Source: Artemia franciscana
Lineage: Eukaryota > Arthropoda > Branchiopoda > Anostraca > Artemiidae
Direction of reading: 5' to 3'
Length of the DNA stretch: 64,000 nucleotides
Assembly: GCF_032884065.1 (NCBI RefSeq)
Contig: NC_088866.1
Coordinates: 53,204,068-53,268,067, forward strand
The notes below the pieces were generated by a model. It did not search any database. It was given only the letters and a program-made list of their open reading frames with translations, and was not told where the DNA came from. Each line of letters begins with the position of its first letter. Position 1 is the stretch's first letter. Both the position numbers and the translations under genes were made by a program. Of this stretch, positions 42,661 through 55,560 are shown piece by piece.

Positions 42661-44170
42661 CAGTATTTTTTAATCTAATTCTATAACTCCTGAAGATGAT
42701 CGGTAAAATTAAACTTAATTCCATTCCCAAAAGATTCCATCTAAGCTCTTTAACAATCTGCATACCCTTACAATTTTGTATCGATTTAAATTGTGAGACA
42801 GAAGCTGTAATAGTAGTAGCCCCAAAAGTTTCAACTTAATACTCCTAGTTGTTCTCGATATACTGCTGATGTTTCTTACTGGCAACCATAAACACAATGC
42901 CTTTTGATTTAGTTTAAATCAACATCTAGCTTAAAAGTATAATGGGCCAATTGCATAATTGGGGGGGGGGGGTTGACAAGTCCAACATCCCTAAACATAT
43001 ATTTGCTGGACGGTTCTACTACTATGCTGAACAAAATTTGACTGGATGCGTTCGGAAAACGAATGGGCTTGAGAAAATGGCTGCTCGCCCCCCAATCTCT
43101 TTTTACTCTTAAAAAGCGCACCAGAACTTTTAATTTAAAATTGGATTGGCTCCTTTAAAAGTTTCAATGATATTTTTACCTATTACTGAGTGCTGCTGCC
43201 TATGATATTGGTTATATTGCCTTTTGGAAACCTGCATACATACGGTTTTTCGTTTGATTGAAACTCCTCCTGAACATTCCATAAAAGTTCCATCTTAATA
43301 CGCTTAATGTCATTAGTTACAGTAACTGTAGTGATAAATTAAAAGAATACACATAGTGCCCTCTGGCTAGTTCAAAATCACCCAAAACTCATACTTGAGT
43401 TTGTCTAACTTAATAATACAAGTTGTTCTTCAGATATTGCTTTGTGACCTTTGAAATTCCACACACTCATAGTTTGTTTTGATTTAGTTCAACGTCCGCC
43501 TAAATAATCCTTAAAAGCTTCACCTAAATACCCTTAGCTTGCGCAATAGCAATAGTTGTAGCAGCATTAGTAGCAGTATGCGCATAGCACTTTTGGTTTC
43601 TTTAACATCCCCTTCATCACACGCGGAAAATTTCAGTTGAAATACTCACCATCAACCGTTCCTGGAGCATATCTGATGCTTCCGCTTGACAACCTATGTG
43701 GGCATAGTGGGTTTTGAGTTCTATAAAGTTTTTACATATCCAAAAATTTCCGTCTTAATACCCTTAGTTTTAAAATCAGTAGTAGTAGTAGCAGTAGAAT
43801 TAATGTTAGTAGCCTAGGCTTTAGTCGCAGTAGTAGTAACAGAAGTAATAATAATAGTTACAGTAGTACTGGTACAAGCAGTAGCATTAGGATGAAAACA
43901 TTTTCTTTTGGTTATTTCACCATCCCTAACAACAAGCCCTGTTAGTTTTACCTTGACTCACCAAACTGTCCCTACGATATTGCTGTTATACCTTTTTGAC
44001 AACCTACATACAGACGGTGTGTTGTGACTCTGTTTTTGGGTAATAGTGGGCATGGAAGGGGAGCTGGTTGCCCTGAAATCACTTTTGACTATTAAAAAGT
44101 GCCCTAGCCCTTTCAATTTCCAATTGAGTGAGCTCTTTTTGAAGTTTCTGCGACAACTTCTTCAATACAA
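42660..44170. repeat. Highly degenerate tandem repeats
   Basis: Blocks such as CTTAATACnCnTAGTT, GATATTGCT/TACTGCT, TTGACAACCTACATACAGACGG and GTAGTAGTAGCAGTAG recur irregularly every 100-300 bp. Copies near 42955-43130 and 44040-44130 also carry a GGGC/CCCCCAATC-TTTTTA-TCTTAAAAAG block resembling a family B spacer. Confidence 0.5.
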
Positions 44171-45480
44171 AGTACCCTAATCTAAAAAAAAAAAATAATA
44201 ATAATAAAAAAAAAATACATTGTGCCCACTTCGCTCTTTACCAAAGGTACCCATATTGCACAGCCTACGATATTTGTGTAAAAGGTTTATTTGACCTTTA
44301 CCGAGATAACATATGATATTATGTGATTTATTAAGCAGACTATGTAATGAGATGAGCTTGTAATTGTCACTGGATCACCAATCTTCAGCTTTGAAAACAT
44401 TCACGTGATGTAATGCTATCAAGTACCTGAAACCAAGCAAGTGTTTCTTGATAAACAGTCAGTAGGTTTAATTAATATCAAGACATACTTTATATATAGT
44501 TTTTTTAAGTTCTTGCGTATTATATGGTGCACTCTTGAGAATTTGGATCTACAGATCATACAGTAACCGGTTTATGCCTGTCAGCATTTGAAGAAAATTA
44601 GTTAGACTCAGTTAAAATCTACATTGTTGGTATATTTTTATTTGTAGGTATTGTAGGTATTATTAAATATAAAGATGGTATTTTGGTTGGGCTAGGTTAT
44701 ATTAGGTATTTAATGCAATGTGTTTTGTGCGGCCGAATCTGTGAAAGATCTAACAGAAACCGGTTTCAGTTCCTGGATCGGTTGATTTGCTTATTTTAAG
44801 TGAGAAAAAAAAACACTTAAAATAGTATCTGCTTTTTCTAGAAATGATCAACCATTTAAAATTTACTAATCTCTGTAATGCACTTTCAAAACACGAAAAT
44901 TAAAGCAAGAACAAAGGTGACGAAAGAGCTCTTATTTCATAACAAGTTTTTCAGCCAAGTATGTCAGACCAACTAAGCAAATAATTCCAAAAGCCAAATA
45001 GCTACCGCAACTTGAATCGACCTTGACAACAATTGTAGTTTGATGACATAACATTTCTTTTCCTTGGCGTTGATGGGTATTTGATTGTCTTCTGTAAATT
45101 TTCCAATTTAAGAAAGTTTTTTAACCAGTGATTATTTTTGTTGCACATGGAGCTTCCTGCACATCACGCCATTTCGATGAACCCTTTAATATCTTTCTAC
45201 ACAACTTATGGTGTCAATGACTCTTGACCACGCCCTTATCAGTCATTTAAGTTTATAGACCCAAAATTGCATCACAGCAAACTTTACAGCTCATCGATTA
45301 AGATAAAGTGAAACAGAAGGGTTGCCAGGGCAGAGCCAGTTTAGGCCTCTCTTGGGCCCGGGGCCAATCTTGATTAAGCCCCTCCCGCTGTCTCTAACAA
45401 AATTTGCAAATCAAAGTTTATTTGTAAGTTTAATTGATTAATTAATTGTAATTTGTAAGTTTAATTTATTTTGTAAGTTT
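44171..45480. other. Intergenic, nothing recognised
   Basis: AT-rich. TTTGTAAGTTTAATT is repeated three times at 45420-45485, right at the truncated left end of the Penelope-like element. Confidence 0.5.
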
Positions 45481-46326
45481 AATTCAAATCACGCCCCACA
45501 AGTTAAAACAGCAGTTTTAACTTCCCTCATTGATCGGGCCCTGAATATTTGCTCCGATTCGTATATAAATGCAGAGATAAACTTTATCAGAGATATTCTT
45601 TTTGGTAATGGATACCCCATTCCTTTTGTCAATAAGATAATTAACCGTAGAATAAAAAGACATTCCTGTAAAATCGAAGATGATATTTCACAATGTGAGG
45701 CTACTGATAAGCCCTCAAATATTGTCTTTCTTCCGTATATCCCAAAAATCACAACAAAATTAAAAAATATTTGCACAAAAAATAATCTGTACGTAGTTTT
45801 TACTAATAATTTTAAAATCATTAATTTCTTAAATTCCGGTAAAGATAAGACCCCAGTTACTCGCCAAAGAGGGGTCTATCCAATACCCTGTGATTGTGGA
45901 AATTACTATGTCGGTAGGACCCATCAGAATCTAGAAAAACGGTTACAACAGCATAAAAAAGACGTAGACAAGGCATTAATTTCAAATAGTTCCAACAACT
46001 CCTTTGATTCTGCTTTAGGTTAGCATATATTTAATAATCCGTCCCACACGATACTTTTTGAAAAATCATCACTCATCAGTAATGATTTGGGGATAAAACA
46101 GCTGGTTCGAGAATCAATCGAAATTAGTCTTAAAATAAATAATAATATTCCTTTGAACGGGGACTTCGGAGAATACTTATTAAATTCTTTATGCCTAAAT
46201 TTAATTAAAAATGACCTAACAAAACATTTTACTAAACCGATTTATAATAATATTGGACCAGCTACGAAAAGGCCTTTGAGACAGGCTGCTATGAATGCAA
46301 GGTTGGCTCTGAGAAATTGCATTTAA
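45481..46326 (+). pseudogene. Penelope-like element, C-terminal part with GIY-YIG endonuclease
   Basis: One frame runs 281 codons with a single internal TAG (46021-46023, in SALG*HIF). It contains the late reverse-transcriptase/linker pattern (PYIPKITTKLKNI), then a GIY-YIG module: GVYPIPCDCG (45871 on), YYVGRT, and NLEKRLQQH. Penelope-like elements join a telomerase-like RT to a GIY-YIG nuclease that nicks the target. The RT core is missing because the copy is 5' truncated at about 45480. The frame ends naturally at TAA 46324-46326. The following sequence, with GGCCCTTGGATATAGGGCCGAAATATTC near 46530, may be its 3' region. Confidence 0.85.
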
Positions 46327-48298
46327 TCACTTTGTTCTCTTTAGTTTGAATGGATTTATATTCTCACTTCATGCTTTTCGCCAGTCCTGGCTGAACTTAA
46401 TTGAAGTAAGGATGCTAGGGCTGTTTTTAAAAAAAAGTTTTTTTTAAAAACATCATTAGTTCTAATTCTCACAATTTAATGTAAGTTTGTTTATATACAC
46501 ATATTTTCTCTCTCGTTTTTCGTATTGTGCTGAAAACGGCCCTTGGATATAGGGCCGAAATATTCACGGAACTGATTTCCACTGTCTTAAAAAGATTTTC
46601 CCCTATTGTTTCTACTTTGTATTTGTAATTTTTTACTTGGTCATTTTCAATTGACTTAGGAAAATCGGCACCTGCTTCCCCCCCCCCCATGATTTTGACA
46701 AAATTACGATCGTAAAAGAAAAGTCACTGTGCTATAACTAGCAATTCCTAATTTCTGTTCTGTTTTTTTTTTTTGAAAAACAGAAATCAGCTGTTTTTAT
46801 AAAAAAATAGCTGCTTTGAACAGCATTTTTTTTATTTTACTCTTTTTTAAGATGTTTCACCCTGTCAACTATACTATGCAAGTTATATAAGAAAGCAAGG
46901 GCTCTTGGAAGGATGATAATCTAATCTAAATTCCTTCGTCACACAGGTATTTGAAACTTTAAAAATAATATTTTAGATAAGTTCAAAAAGTAAAAATCAG
47001 TTAACTTTCCTAGTAATAGAAAGCATAGATGAATATTTGAAAAATATGCATTGATGTGAGTGGCGAAACAAAGTAAAGGTCTTTCTGGTCCATTCGTAAT
47101 TTAAAATTAATGAAAATTTCATTAAGAAAAAACTAAATAAAAAAACTGCTTTAAGAAAAAAACAAATTAATATAATGCATAGGAATATATATGTGAATAT
47201 AGATTAAAACAGATATTACAGTTAATCGCTTTCGAAATAATTAAGATGACATGAAAACACTGAAATTTTTTTAGTAAGATGGTGAAATTTCCAAAGAAAA
47301 GTTAATTTTTGCAAATAATGAAAGAGGTATGAATATTTAATTATAAGTTTTAATTGAAGGGAGAAGAATAAAAAAAACTATAACGAGCTTAAACAATGAT
47401 CATGAATTTGAAAATTGGAGAAAATGAATAAACTTTAATAAAAAATAAATAAAACGAAAACTGAAAGAAACTTACATTTTGTAAACTGTTGTTGTTGCTT
47501 TTCCACAAGTTAAGTACGATTATTTACGAAGAAAAACAGACATTAAAACAGACAGACAAAAACTTAACTATTGTCAGGTTAAACCTTCTTTTGACACAAA
47601 AAAACTGTAATTAGCTTTACGTGGTACAGCTAATAGGTGTTTATCAGAACTTGATTGATTATCAAAACAATTCCAAGGTCCCTAATGGAATCAACAGAAC
47701 ATATTACAGCTTCACCAATATAATACTGTTATACTACTGCATACATTAGTTGTTAAAACCATTTTCTTTTCAGCTGGCAAAAAAGCACAGACTCTTAACA
47801 CAAAAATAAAAAAAAAATAAAAGAAGCTCACATTTCATAAACTGAAGTTGTATTTGAAAAGCAGCTTTTGCACAAGGTGAACATGATAATTTAAGCACCA
47901 AAACAGAAAGCAGGGTGACCGCTATGTCCTAGTTTTCTTTTTTGTAAAGTATGGTGTTTACTTCACTTTTTTTTTCCGACTGTTTTAGCATCAGAACTGT
48001 TTTGCAGTTAAATATATAAAGGTATATAAGGTATATAAAGGTATAAGGTTTCCGTATTTTACTGATGATTGTCTTCAACGAGTATCATGTTGGTGATTAT
48101 AAGGATAATAGTATTCTGTATATGGAAATAATATTTATTGATAAGAAAAATCTCCTTTCGCGCATCGGAATACAAAAAATATGCCGAGCTTATACCTTAT
48201 TTTCGTTACACCACCAAGGACGGTGAAAATCAAATCTGATCCTTTCAATTTATTAAATGGAAAATTACATAGCCACATGTACCTTAAAAAATCAAATA
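46327..48298. other. Possible Penelope 3' region, then featureless AT-rich DNA
   Basis: 46327-46680 may be the element's 3' UTR. A poly-T hairpin lies at 46762-46785. 46900-48298 shows no coding or repeat signal by eye. Confidence 0.4.
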
Positions 48299-49824
48299 GT
48301 TCACGTTAACGAATTGTAGTGACCCGGCTTAATATTATGCGAAACTCTAGAAAATAGAATTTTGATACCTATAGTTACATCAAAAGAATCACATTTTTAC
48401 GCTCATTTCTAAATATATAAGTTTCATCAAAGTTACGACCCTGAGAAAATTTACCTGATTTTAGAAAATAGGGGAAACACCCTCTAAAAGTTAAAGAGTC
48501 TTAACGAAAGTGACATCATCAGATTCAGAGTACCCTACTGTAGAAGTTTCAAGCTCCTATCTACAAAAAGTAGAATTTTGTATTTTTTTTTTCCCAGAAG
48601 ACAAATCAAGGATGCGTGATTATTTGTTATTTTTTTCCCACGGGTGATTGTATGGACCCAGTTTTCTTAGATTGTCACAACAGGGCTCATTACAATGGAA
48701 ATTAAAAGTTCTAGTGCCCGTTTTAAGTGCCCAAAGAAATTGGAGGGTACCTAGGCCCCCTCCCAGGCTCATTTTTTTCCCAAAGTCACTGGACCAAATT
48801 ATGAGATAGCCATTTTGTTCAGCGTAGTTGAAAAACCTAATAATTATGTCTTTCAGGACCACTTAATCCCCCACAGTCCCCGAGGGAGGGGCTACAAGTT
48901 ACAAACTTTATCCATTGTTTACATATAGTAATGGTTATTGGGACGGGTACAGACATTTTCAGGGGGACTTTTTCACGTTAAAGAGGGGTCGGAAGGAGGG
49001 AGTTACGCGGGAGGATATTTCCATGGAGGAATTTATAATGAGGGAGGATAATTTCCATGAAGGGGCCGCGAGATTTCTAGCATTATTTAAAAAAAACGAG
49101 AAAATAAATTAAAAAAAGTTTTTTTCAGGTGGAAGTAAGGAGCAGCAATAGAACCTAAAACAAACAGAAATTATTATGTATATAAGGGGGCTTGTGTCCT
49201 CCAAAATACCTTACTCTTTAGGCTAAGGTATTTTGTAGTAATTTCAACTATTTATTTTACGGCCTTTGTGATTTAGGGGTCATTCTTAAAGAATTGGGAC
49301 CAAATTGAAGCTTTAATGTAGAGAGCTAGGTATTGACGAGGAGGAGAACCCCTTCATATACGTAATTAATATATAAAAATATAAAATTTTATTACGTAAG
49401 TTAATTCATAAGCTACGCATATTTATTGCTGATAGAAAATCTCGTAAAAAAAAGTTCTAGTTGCCTTTCTAAGTGACCAAAAATTGGAGTGCAACTACAC
49501 CTAAGTGCAAGATTGGAGTCCTGCCCCTCCCTTTTTTTCAAAAAAAACGTCCGATCAAAACTATTAGAAAGCCATTTAGCCAAAAAAATTAATATGCAAA
49601 TTTCGTTTTAATTATTCATGTGCGGTGAACCAAAATCAAACCAAGCATTAATTATGAAACGTCCAGAAACTAAATAAAAAAAAACAAGTTTTTTAACTGC
49701 AAGTAAGGAGCAACATTAAAAATTGAAACGAACAGAAATTATTCCGTATATGAAAGTGGTTGTCCTCTCCTCAAAGCCTCGCTCTTTACGCTAAAGTTTT
49801 TTATTGTTTTAAAAGTATAGTCAA
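48299..49824 (+). repeat. Family B repeat, first of a tandem pair
   Basis: Begins with a degenerate hairpin (GTTCACGTTAACGAATTG), then GACCCGGCTTAATA and the spacer blocks, with units at about 49131 and 49695. It runs directly into the next copy at 49825. Confidence 0.85.
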
Positions 49825-51330
49825 ACAGTTCGTGGTAACGAACTGTAGTAAGGAGAGACCCGGGTCAATAGTAAACGAAACTCTAAAAAATGGAATTTTG
49901 ATACCAATAGCTACATAAAAAAAATTACATTTTAATGCTAATTTTAAATATGTAACTTTCATCAAGATTAGTCATACCTATCAAAAATTACGAGCCTGAG
50001 AAAATTTGCCTCATTTTAGAAAATAGGGGAAAACACCTCCTGAAAGTCATATGGTCTTAATGAAAATCATATCGTCAGATTCAGAGTATCAGAGAACCTT
50101 ATTGAAGACAAATCACGGATGCGTGTTTATTTGTTTATTTGTTTGTTTTTTTTTATTTGCCTTTTTTTCCCCAGGGATGATCGTATCAAACCAGTGGTCC
50201 TAGAATGTCACGAGAGGGCTCATTCTAATGGAAATTAAAAGTTCTAGTACCCTTTTTAAGTTATGAAAAAAATTGGAGGGTACCTAGGCCCCCTCCCACG
50301 CTCATTTTTTCCCCAAAGTCACCGGATCAAAATTCTGAGATACCCATTTTATTTACCATAGTCGAAAAACTTAATAACGATGTCTTTGAGGACGACTTAC
50401 TCCCCCGCAGTCCCCGTGGGAGGGGTTGCAAGTTACAAACTTTGACCTGTGTTAACATATAATAATGGTTACTGGGAAGTGTACGGACGTTTTCATGGGT
50501 GTGTTGTTGATTTGGGATGTTGAGTTGAGGGGGGGGGGGGGGTACGTGGGAGGATCTTTCCATGGAAAAACATCTCATGGGGGAAGAGACTTTCAATGAA
50601 GGGGGTGCAGGATTTTCTAGCATTATTTAAAAAAAAAACAATTAAAAAGTAAATATGAAAAGTTTTTTCTACTGAAAGTGAGGAGCAGCCTTAAAACTTA
50701 AAACGAGCGGAAATTATTACCCATATATGGGGTTTCCCTCCTCGTAATACCTCGCTCTTTACGCTAAAGTATTTTTAGTAATTTAACTATTTATTCTACG
50801 GCCTTTGTGATTCAAGGGTCATTCTTATGGAATTTGGACAAAATTTAAGCTTTAATGTAAAGAGCGAGGTATCGACGAGGGGTGAACCACGCAATAAAAA
50901 CATACAAATATAGAAGTTCATTATGTAAGTTAATTCGTAAATTCCGTATATTTTTTACTCATGAAAATGTTCGTAAAAAATTAAAAGTTCTAGTTGCCTT
51001 TTTAAGTAATCAAAAAATTGGAGGGCAACTAGGCCTCCTCCCTCGCTCCTTTTTTCTCGAAATCTTCCGATTAAAACTATGAAAAAGCCATTTACCCAAA
51101 ACAAATTAATATACAAATTTCGTTTTAATTATTTATGTGCGGAGAGCCAAGATCAAAACATGCATTAATTCAAAAACGTCCAGAAATTAAACAAAAAAAA
51201 AAACAAGTTTCTTTAAATGAAAGTAAGGAGCGACATTAAAACTTAAAACGAACAGAAATTACTCCGTATATGAAAGGGGCTTTTCGTGTTCAACGCCCCG
51301 CTCTTTACGCTAAAGTTTTTACTGTTTTAA
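49825..51330 (+). repeat. Family B repeat, second of a tandem pair
   Basis: Begins with a perfect hairpin (9-bp arms ACAGTTCGT/ACGAACTGT, loop GGTA; 49825-49846). Units at about 50680 and 51220. Its last unit is the left arm of a second fold-back. Confidence 0.88.
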
Positions 51331-51605
51331 GATGTAGAGTTAAGAGTAAGAGTCAAACTTTAGCGTAAAGAGCGAGGCGTTGAAGAGGAAAAGCCCCTTT
51401 CATATACGGAGTAATTTCTGTTCGTTTTAAGTTTTAATGTTCCTCCTTGCTTTCATTTAAAAAATTTGTTTTGTTATTTAATTGTGAGAAAGAGTCAAAC
51501 TTTAGCGTAAAGAGCGGGACGTTGAGGAGGGGACAATTCCTTTCATATACGGAATAATTTCTGTTCGTTTTAAGTTTTAGTGCCGCTCCTTATTTGCAGT
51601 TAAAA
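51211..51605. repeat. Family B fold-back plus an extra inverted unit
   Basis: A + unit (51211-51317) faces an inverted unit (51355-51460) across about 38 bp. A further inverted unit follows at 51488-51600. The arms match closely (GAAAGTAAGGAG against CTCCTTGCTTTC at the ends). Confidence 0.9.
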
Positions 51606-52229
51606 ACCTGTTTTTCTTTAATTTAATTACGAAAAAACAAGAATGTAATTTCGATGAGAATTAACCTATGCATGACGTTTGTTTTAGCAACAGGCGCCAA
51701 ATTTAAAAAAAAGAAAAGAGGAAAAAAATGTGGATATAAAATCAGCAAAAAATTTGCTAAAACCAAATGGCACCAAATAGCTTAAGAAGATCTGGTTTTC
51801 CCTTGAAGGCATAGACACTTGTCTTTTGGAAGCGACAGTTGCGACAGATGGTTAATGTTTGGATGTTTAATGATAAAATGCGTTGGCAATTTAACAAACT
51901 AGTTTTGTGTATTTATTTTGACTATCCAATCTGGAAACTTGACAAAGATGAAATTCTGCCTCAATGCCTCAAACAGACTTAAGATGGGTCCGGAGGGGGG
52001 TATTGTTTTGTCTCCTTAGCATTTTAATCTTTAGATATCCCGTAGATCTCACTATGTGAAATGACATATGTTGTTTGGCGCAGGGTAGTCCGGTGTGGAC
52101 ATCAACTGTTGCTGCCCCATATGTGATAATTCTAAGCGTAATACTATTAGAACATTCGACCCCTATTTGGCCCCTACACCTTTAATGAGGGAATAGAACA
52201 TAGAATCGAAGTTATCTAGAAGAAAGTTT
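51606..52229. other. Intergenic, nothing firm
   Basis: A short - strand stretch near 52080-52170 can be read as ITLRIITYGAATVDVHTGLP. It is too short to assign. Confidence 0.4.
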
Positions 52230-54317
52230 TCAAGATTGTCTTTAAGCACAAATGGCCAATAATCACCCAGTAAAATAGGGCAAGATCGGTCACCCTAAAT
52301 GATACAGGTTAGGTCCTCTATATCTGATTTGGTTGAAAGGCTCTATGTAAAGTGTGGAGCCAGAAGATATTCCCTCCAAAATAGAGCAAGCTCGGTCACC
52401 CTAAATGACGCATGTTTAGTCCATTATAGCAGATTTGGTTGAAAGGCTCTGTGGAGATATTCCCTTCAAAATGGGACAAGATCGGTCACCCTAAATGATG
52501 CATGCAAGGTCGTCTATATCAGATTTGGTTGAAAGGCTCTATGTGAAGTGTGGAGCCAGGAGCTATTCCCTCCAAAATAAGGCGAGATCGGTCACCCTAA
52601 AAGATACATGTTAGGTCCTCTGTATCAGATTTGGTTGAAAGGCTTTATTTGAAGTGTGGAGCCAGGAGCTATTCCCTACAAAATAGGGCAGGCAAGAGCG
52701 ATCACCCTAAATGATACATATTTAGTCCTCTGTATTAGATTTGATTGAAAGGCTCTATGTGAAGTGTGGAGCCAGGAGATATTCCCTTCAAAATAGGGCA
52801 AAATCGATCACCCTAAATGATACATGTTAGGTCCTCTGTATCAGATTTGGTTGAAAGGCTAAATGTGAAGTGTGTATCCAGGAGCTATTCCCTCCAAAAT
52901 ATGGCAGGCATAATCGGTCACCCTAAATGATACACGTTTAGTCCTCTGTATTAAATTTGATTGAAAGGCTCTATGTTAAGTTTGGACCCAGGAGATATTT
53001 CCTACAAAATAGAGCAGGCTCGGTCACCCTAAATGATACATGCTAGGTCCTCTGTAGCAGATTTGGTTGAAAGGCCTCTATGCAAAGTGTTGAGTCCGGA
53101 GATAATCCCTCCAAAATAGGGCAATATCAGTCAACCTAAATGATGCATATTAGGTCCTCTATATCTGATTTGGTTGAAAGGCTCTATGTAAAGTGTGGAG
53201 CCAGAAGATATTCCCTCCAAAATAGAGCAAGCTCGGTCACCCTAAATGACGCATGTTTATTCCATATAGCAGATTTGGTTGAAAGGCCCTATGTGGAGTT
53301 TGGAGCCAGGAGATATTCCCTTCAAAATGGGACAAGATCGGTCATCCAAATTGATGCATGTTTAGTCGTCTATATAATATTTGGTTGAAAGGCTCTATGT
53401 GAAGTGCGGAGCCAGAGATATTCCCTCTAAAATAGGGCAGGATTGATCAACCTCAATGATATAGAGGTCCCTTATATCAGATTGTGGAGCGAGGAGATAT
53501 TCCCTCAAAAATAGGACAAGATCAGTCAACCTAAATGATGCATGTTAGGTATTCTATAGCAGATTCGGTTGAAAGGCTCTATGTGAAGTGTGGAGCCAGA
53601 AGATATTCCCTCCAAAATAGAGCAAGCTCGGTCACCCTAAATGACGCATGTTTATTCCATTATAGCAGATTTGGTTGAAAGGCTCTATGTGGAGTTTGGA
53701 GCCAGGAGATATTCCCTTCAAAATGGGACAAGATCGGTCATCCAAAATGATGCATGTTTAGTCGTCTATATAATATTTGGTTGAAAAGCTCTATGTGAAG
53801 TGTGGAGCCAGGAGATATTCCCTCTAAAATAGGGCAGGATTGATCAACCTCAATGATATAGAGGTCCTTTATATCAGACTGTGGAGCGAGGAGATATTCC
53901 CTCAAAAATAGAACAAGATCAGTCAACCTAAATGATGCATGTTAGGTATTCTATAGCAGATTTGGTTGAAAGGCTCTATGTGAAGTGCGGAGCCAGTAGA
54001 TGTTCCCTCCAAAATAGAGCAAGATTGGTCACCCTAAATGATACATGAAAGGTCCTCTATATCATATTTGGTTAAAAGGCTCTATGTGAAGTGTAGAGCC
54101 AGGAGATATTCCCTCCAAAATGGGGAAGATTGGTCAACCTAAATGATGCATGAAAGGTCCTCTATATCATATTTGGTTGAAAGGCTCTATGTGAAGTATG
54201 GAGCCAGGAGATATTCCCTCCAAAATAGGGCAAGATTGGTCAGCCTAAATGATGCGTGTTAGGTCCTCTATGTCAGATTTGATTGAAAGGCCCATGTGAA
54301 GTGTGGAGCCAGGAGAT
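52230..54317. repeat. Satellite array, ~105-bp unit, ~20 copies, with higher-order repeat
   Basis: The unit contains GATTTGGTTGAAAGGCTCTA, GTGAAGTGTGGAGCCAGGAG, ATATTCCCTCCAAAATAGGG, CAAGATCGGTCACCCTAAAT and GATGCATGTTAGGTCCTCT. GGTTGAAAGGCT-type blocks occur about every 105 bp from 52330 to 54281. A truncated variant unit (ATCAGATTGTGGAGCGAGG) appears at 53461 and 53858, showing a roughly 397-bp higher-order unit duplicated there. The array stops mid-unit at a family B copy. Confidence 0.95.
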
Positions 54318-55560
54318 GTTATGTTTAGTTATACCTATCAAAGGTTACGAACCTGAGAAAAGTTTTCCTGATTTTCGAAAAAAGAATTCATTAGAATTCC
54401 TAAAATTCATAGAATCTTAATGAAAATCACAATATCAGATTCAGCGCATTAGACATCCCTACTGTAGAGGTTTTAAGCTCTTATTTGCATAAAAATAGAA
54501 TTTTCCAATTTTTGCCAGAAGAATTTTGTTTATTTGTGAGAGGAATTTTGTTTATTTGTTTGTTTTGTTTGTTTGTTTTCCTCTGGGGTGATTGTATCAA
54601 CCCAATAAGCCTAAAACATCGAGAAGGGGTCCGTTCCATCGGAATTATAAAGTTCTAGTGCCCTTTTTAAGTGACCAAAAAATTGGAGGGTAACTAGGCC
54701 CCTTCTCACGCCACTTTTTCCACGACATCGTCTGATCAACTTGTTCAGCGCAGTTAAAAGACCTAATAACTACGTTTTTGGGGATAGCATGACCCCTCAT
54801 AACCCCTGGAGAAAGGTCTTAAATGTCCATTGTGTACGTATAGTATTTGTATAGCATTAGTATTTTGGAAAATATGCATGTATTTTTCGTGCGTGGAGGG
54901 GAGGACAAATTTTTTTGCCGAGAGGAATTTGCTCGTGGAGAATTTTCCATGGAGAGGAAACTTTTCCAGAGAGTGAACTTTTCACAGGGAATTGTATATA
55001 CTGGGGGAATTTGCCAGAATTCCTATACAAAATTTCTTTTTATGCACTGTTTTATCTTTACTGAATCAATTTTACGCGTGGACCTGTTAAAAGTAATTGT
55101 CCGGGATACTCTTCTATCAGGATTGAATTGTCCAGAGGATATTGGAGGTTTTTTTTTCCTTTGAGGTGGAGATTTCCTGGCGTTATTTCCAAAACGATCA
55201 GAAGTTAAATTAACGAAAAACAAGTTTTTTTTCTACTTATAGTAAGGAGTAATATTAAAACTCAAAACGAGCAGACATTATTGCGTGTACGATGGGATTT
55301 CCTTCTCCTCAACATCTTGCTCTTAGTGCCAAAGTTTAAAATTGTTCCAATTCTTTGAAAACGACTCTAGAAACACAAGAGTAATTTAATTAGAACATAA
55401 GTAACTTTTTTTTCAAATGTCAAAAAAATTTAGTCTAAGGAGCTAGGTTTTGAGGAGAGGGACAATATCTTCATAAACGCAATAGTTTCATTTTGGTTTA
55501 AATTTAATATTGCTCCTTAGTTTCAGTTGAAAAAACTTGTTTTTTCTTATTTAATTGGCA
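54318..55560 (+). repeat. Family B repeat, diverged copy
   Basis: Starts inside the family (TTAGTTATACCTATCAAAGGTTACGA) directly at the satellite edge. Spacer blocks (AAGTGACCAAAAAATTGGAG, CTACGTTTTTGGGGATAG) and a unit at 55240 follow. An inverted unit at 55425-55550 ends it. More diverged than the other copies. The + open frame 54847-55164 is repeat sequence. Confidence 0.8.

Noticed and set aside
52230..54317. Regularly spaced repeats considered as a CRISPR array
   Set aside because: Units of about 105 bp are homologous along their whole length with no unique spacers. This is a eukaryotic satellite.
54847..55164. 105-codon + frame
   Set aside because: Lies wholly within a diverged family B copy and is not conserved in the other copies.
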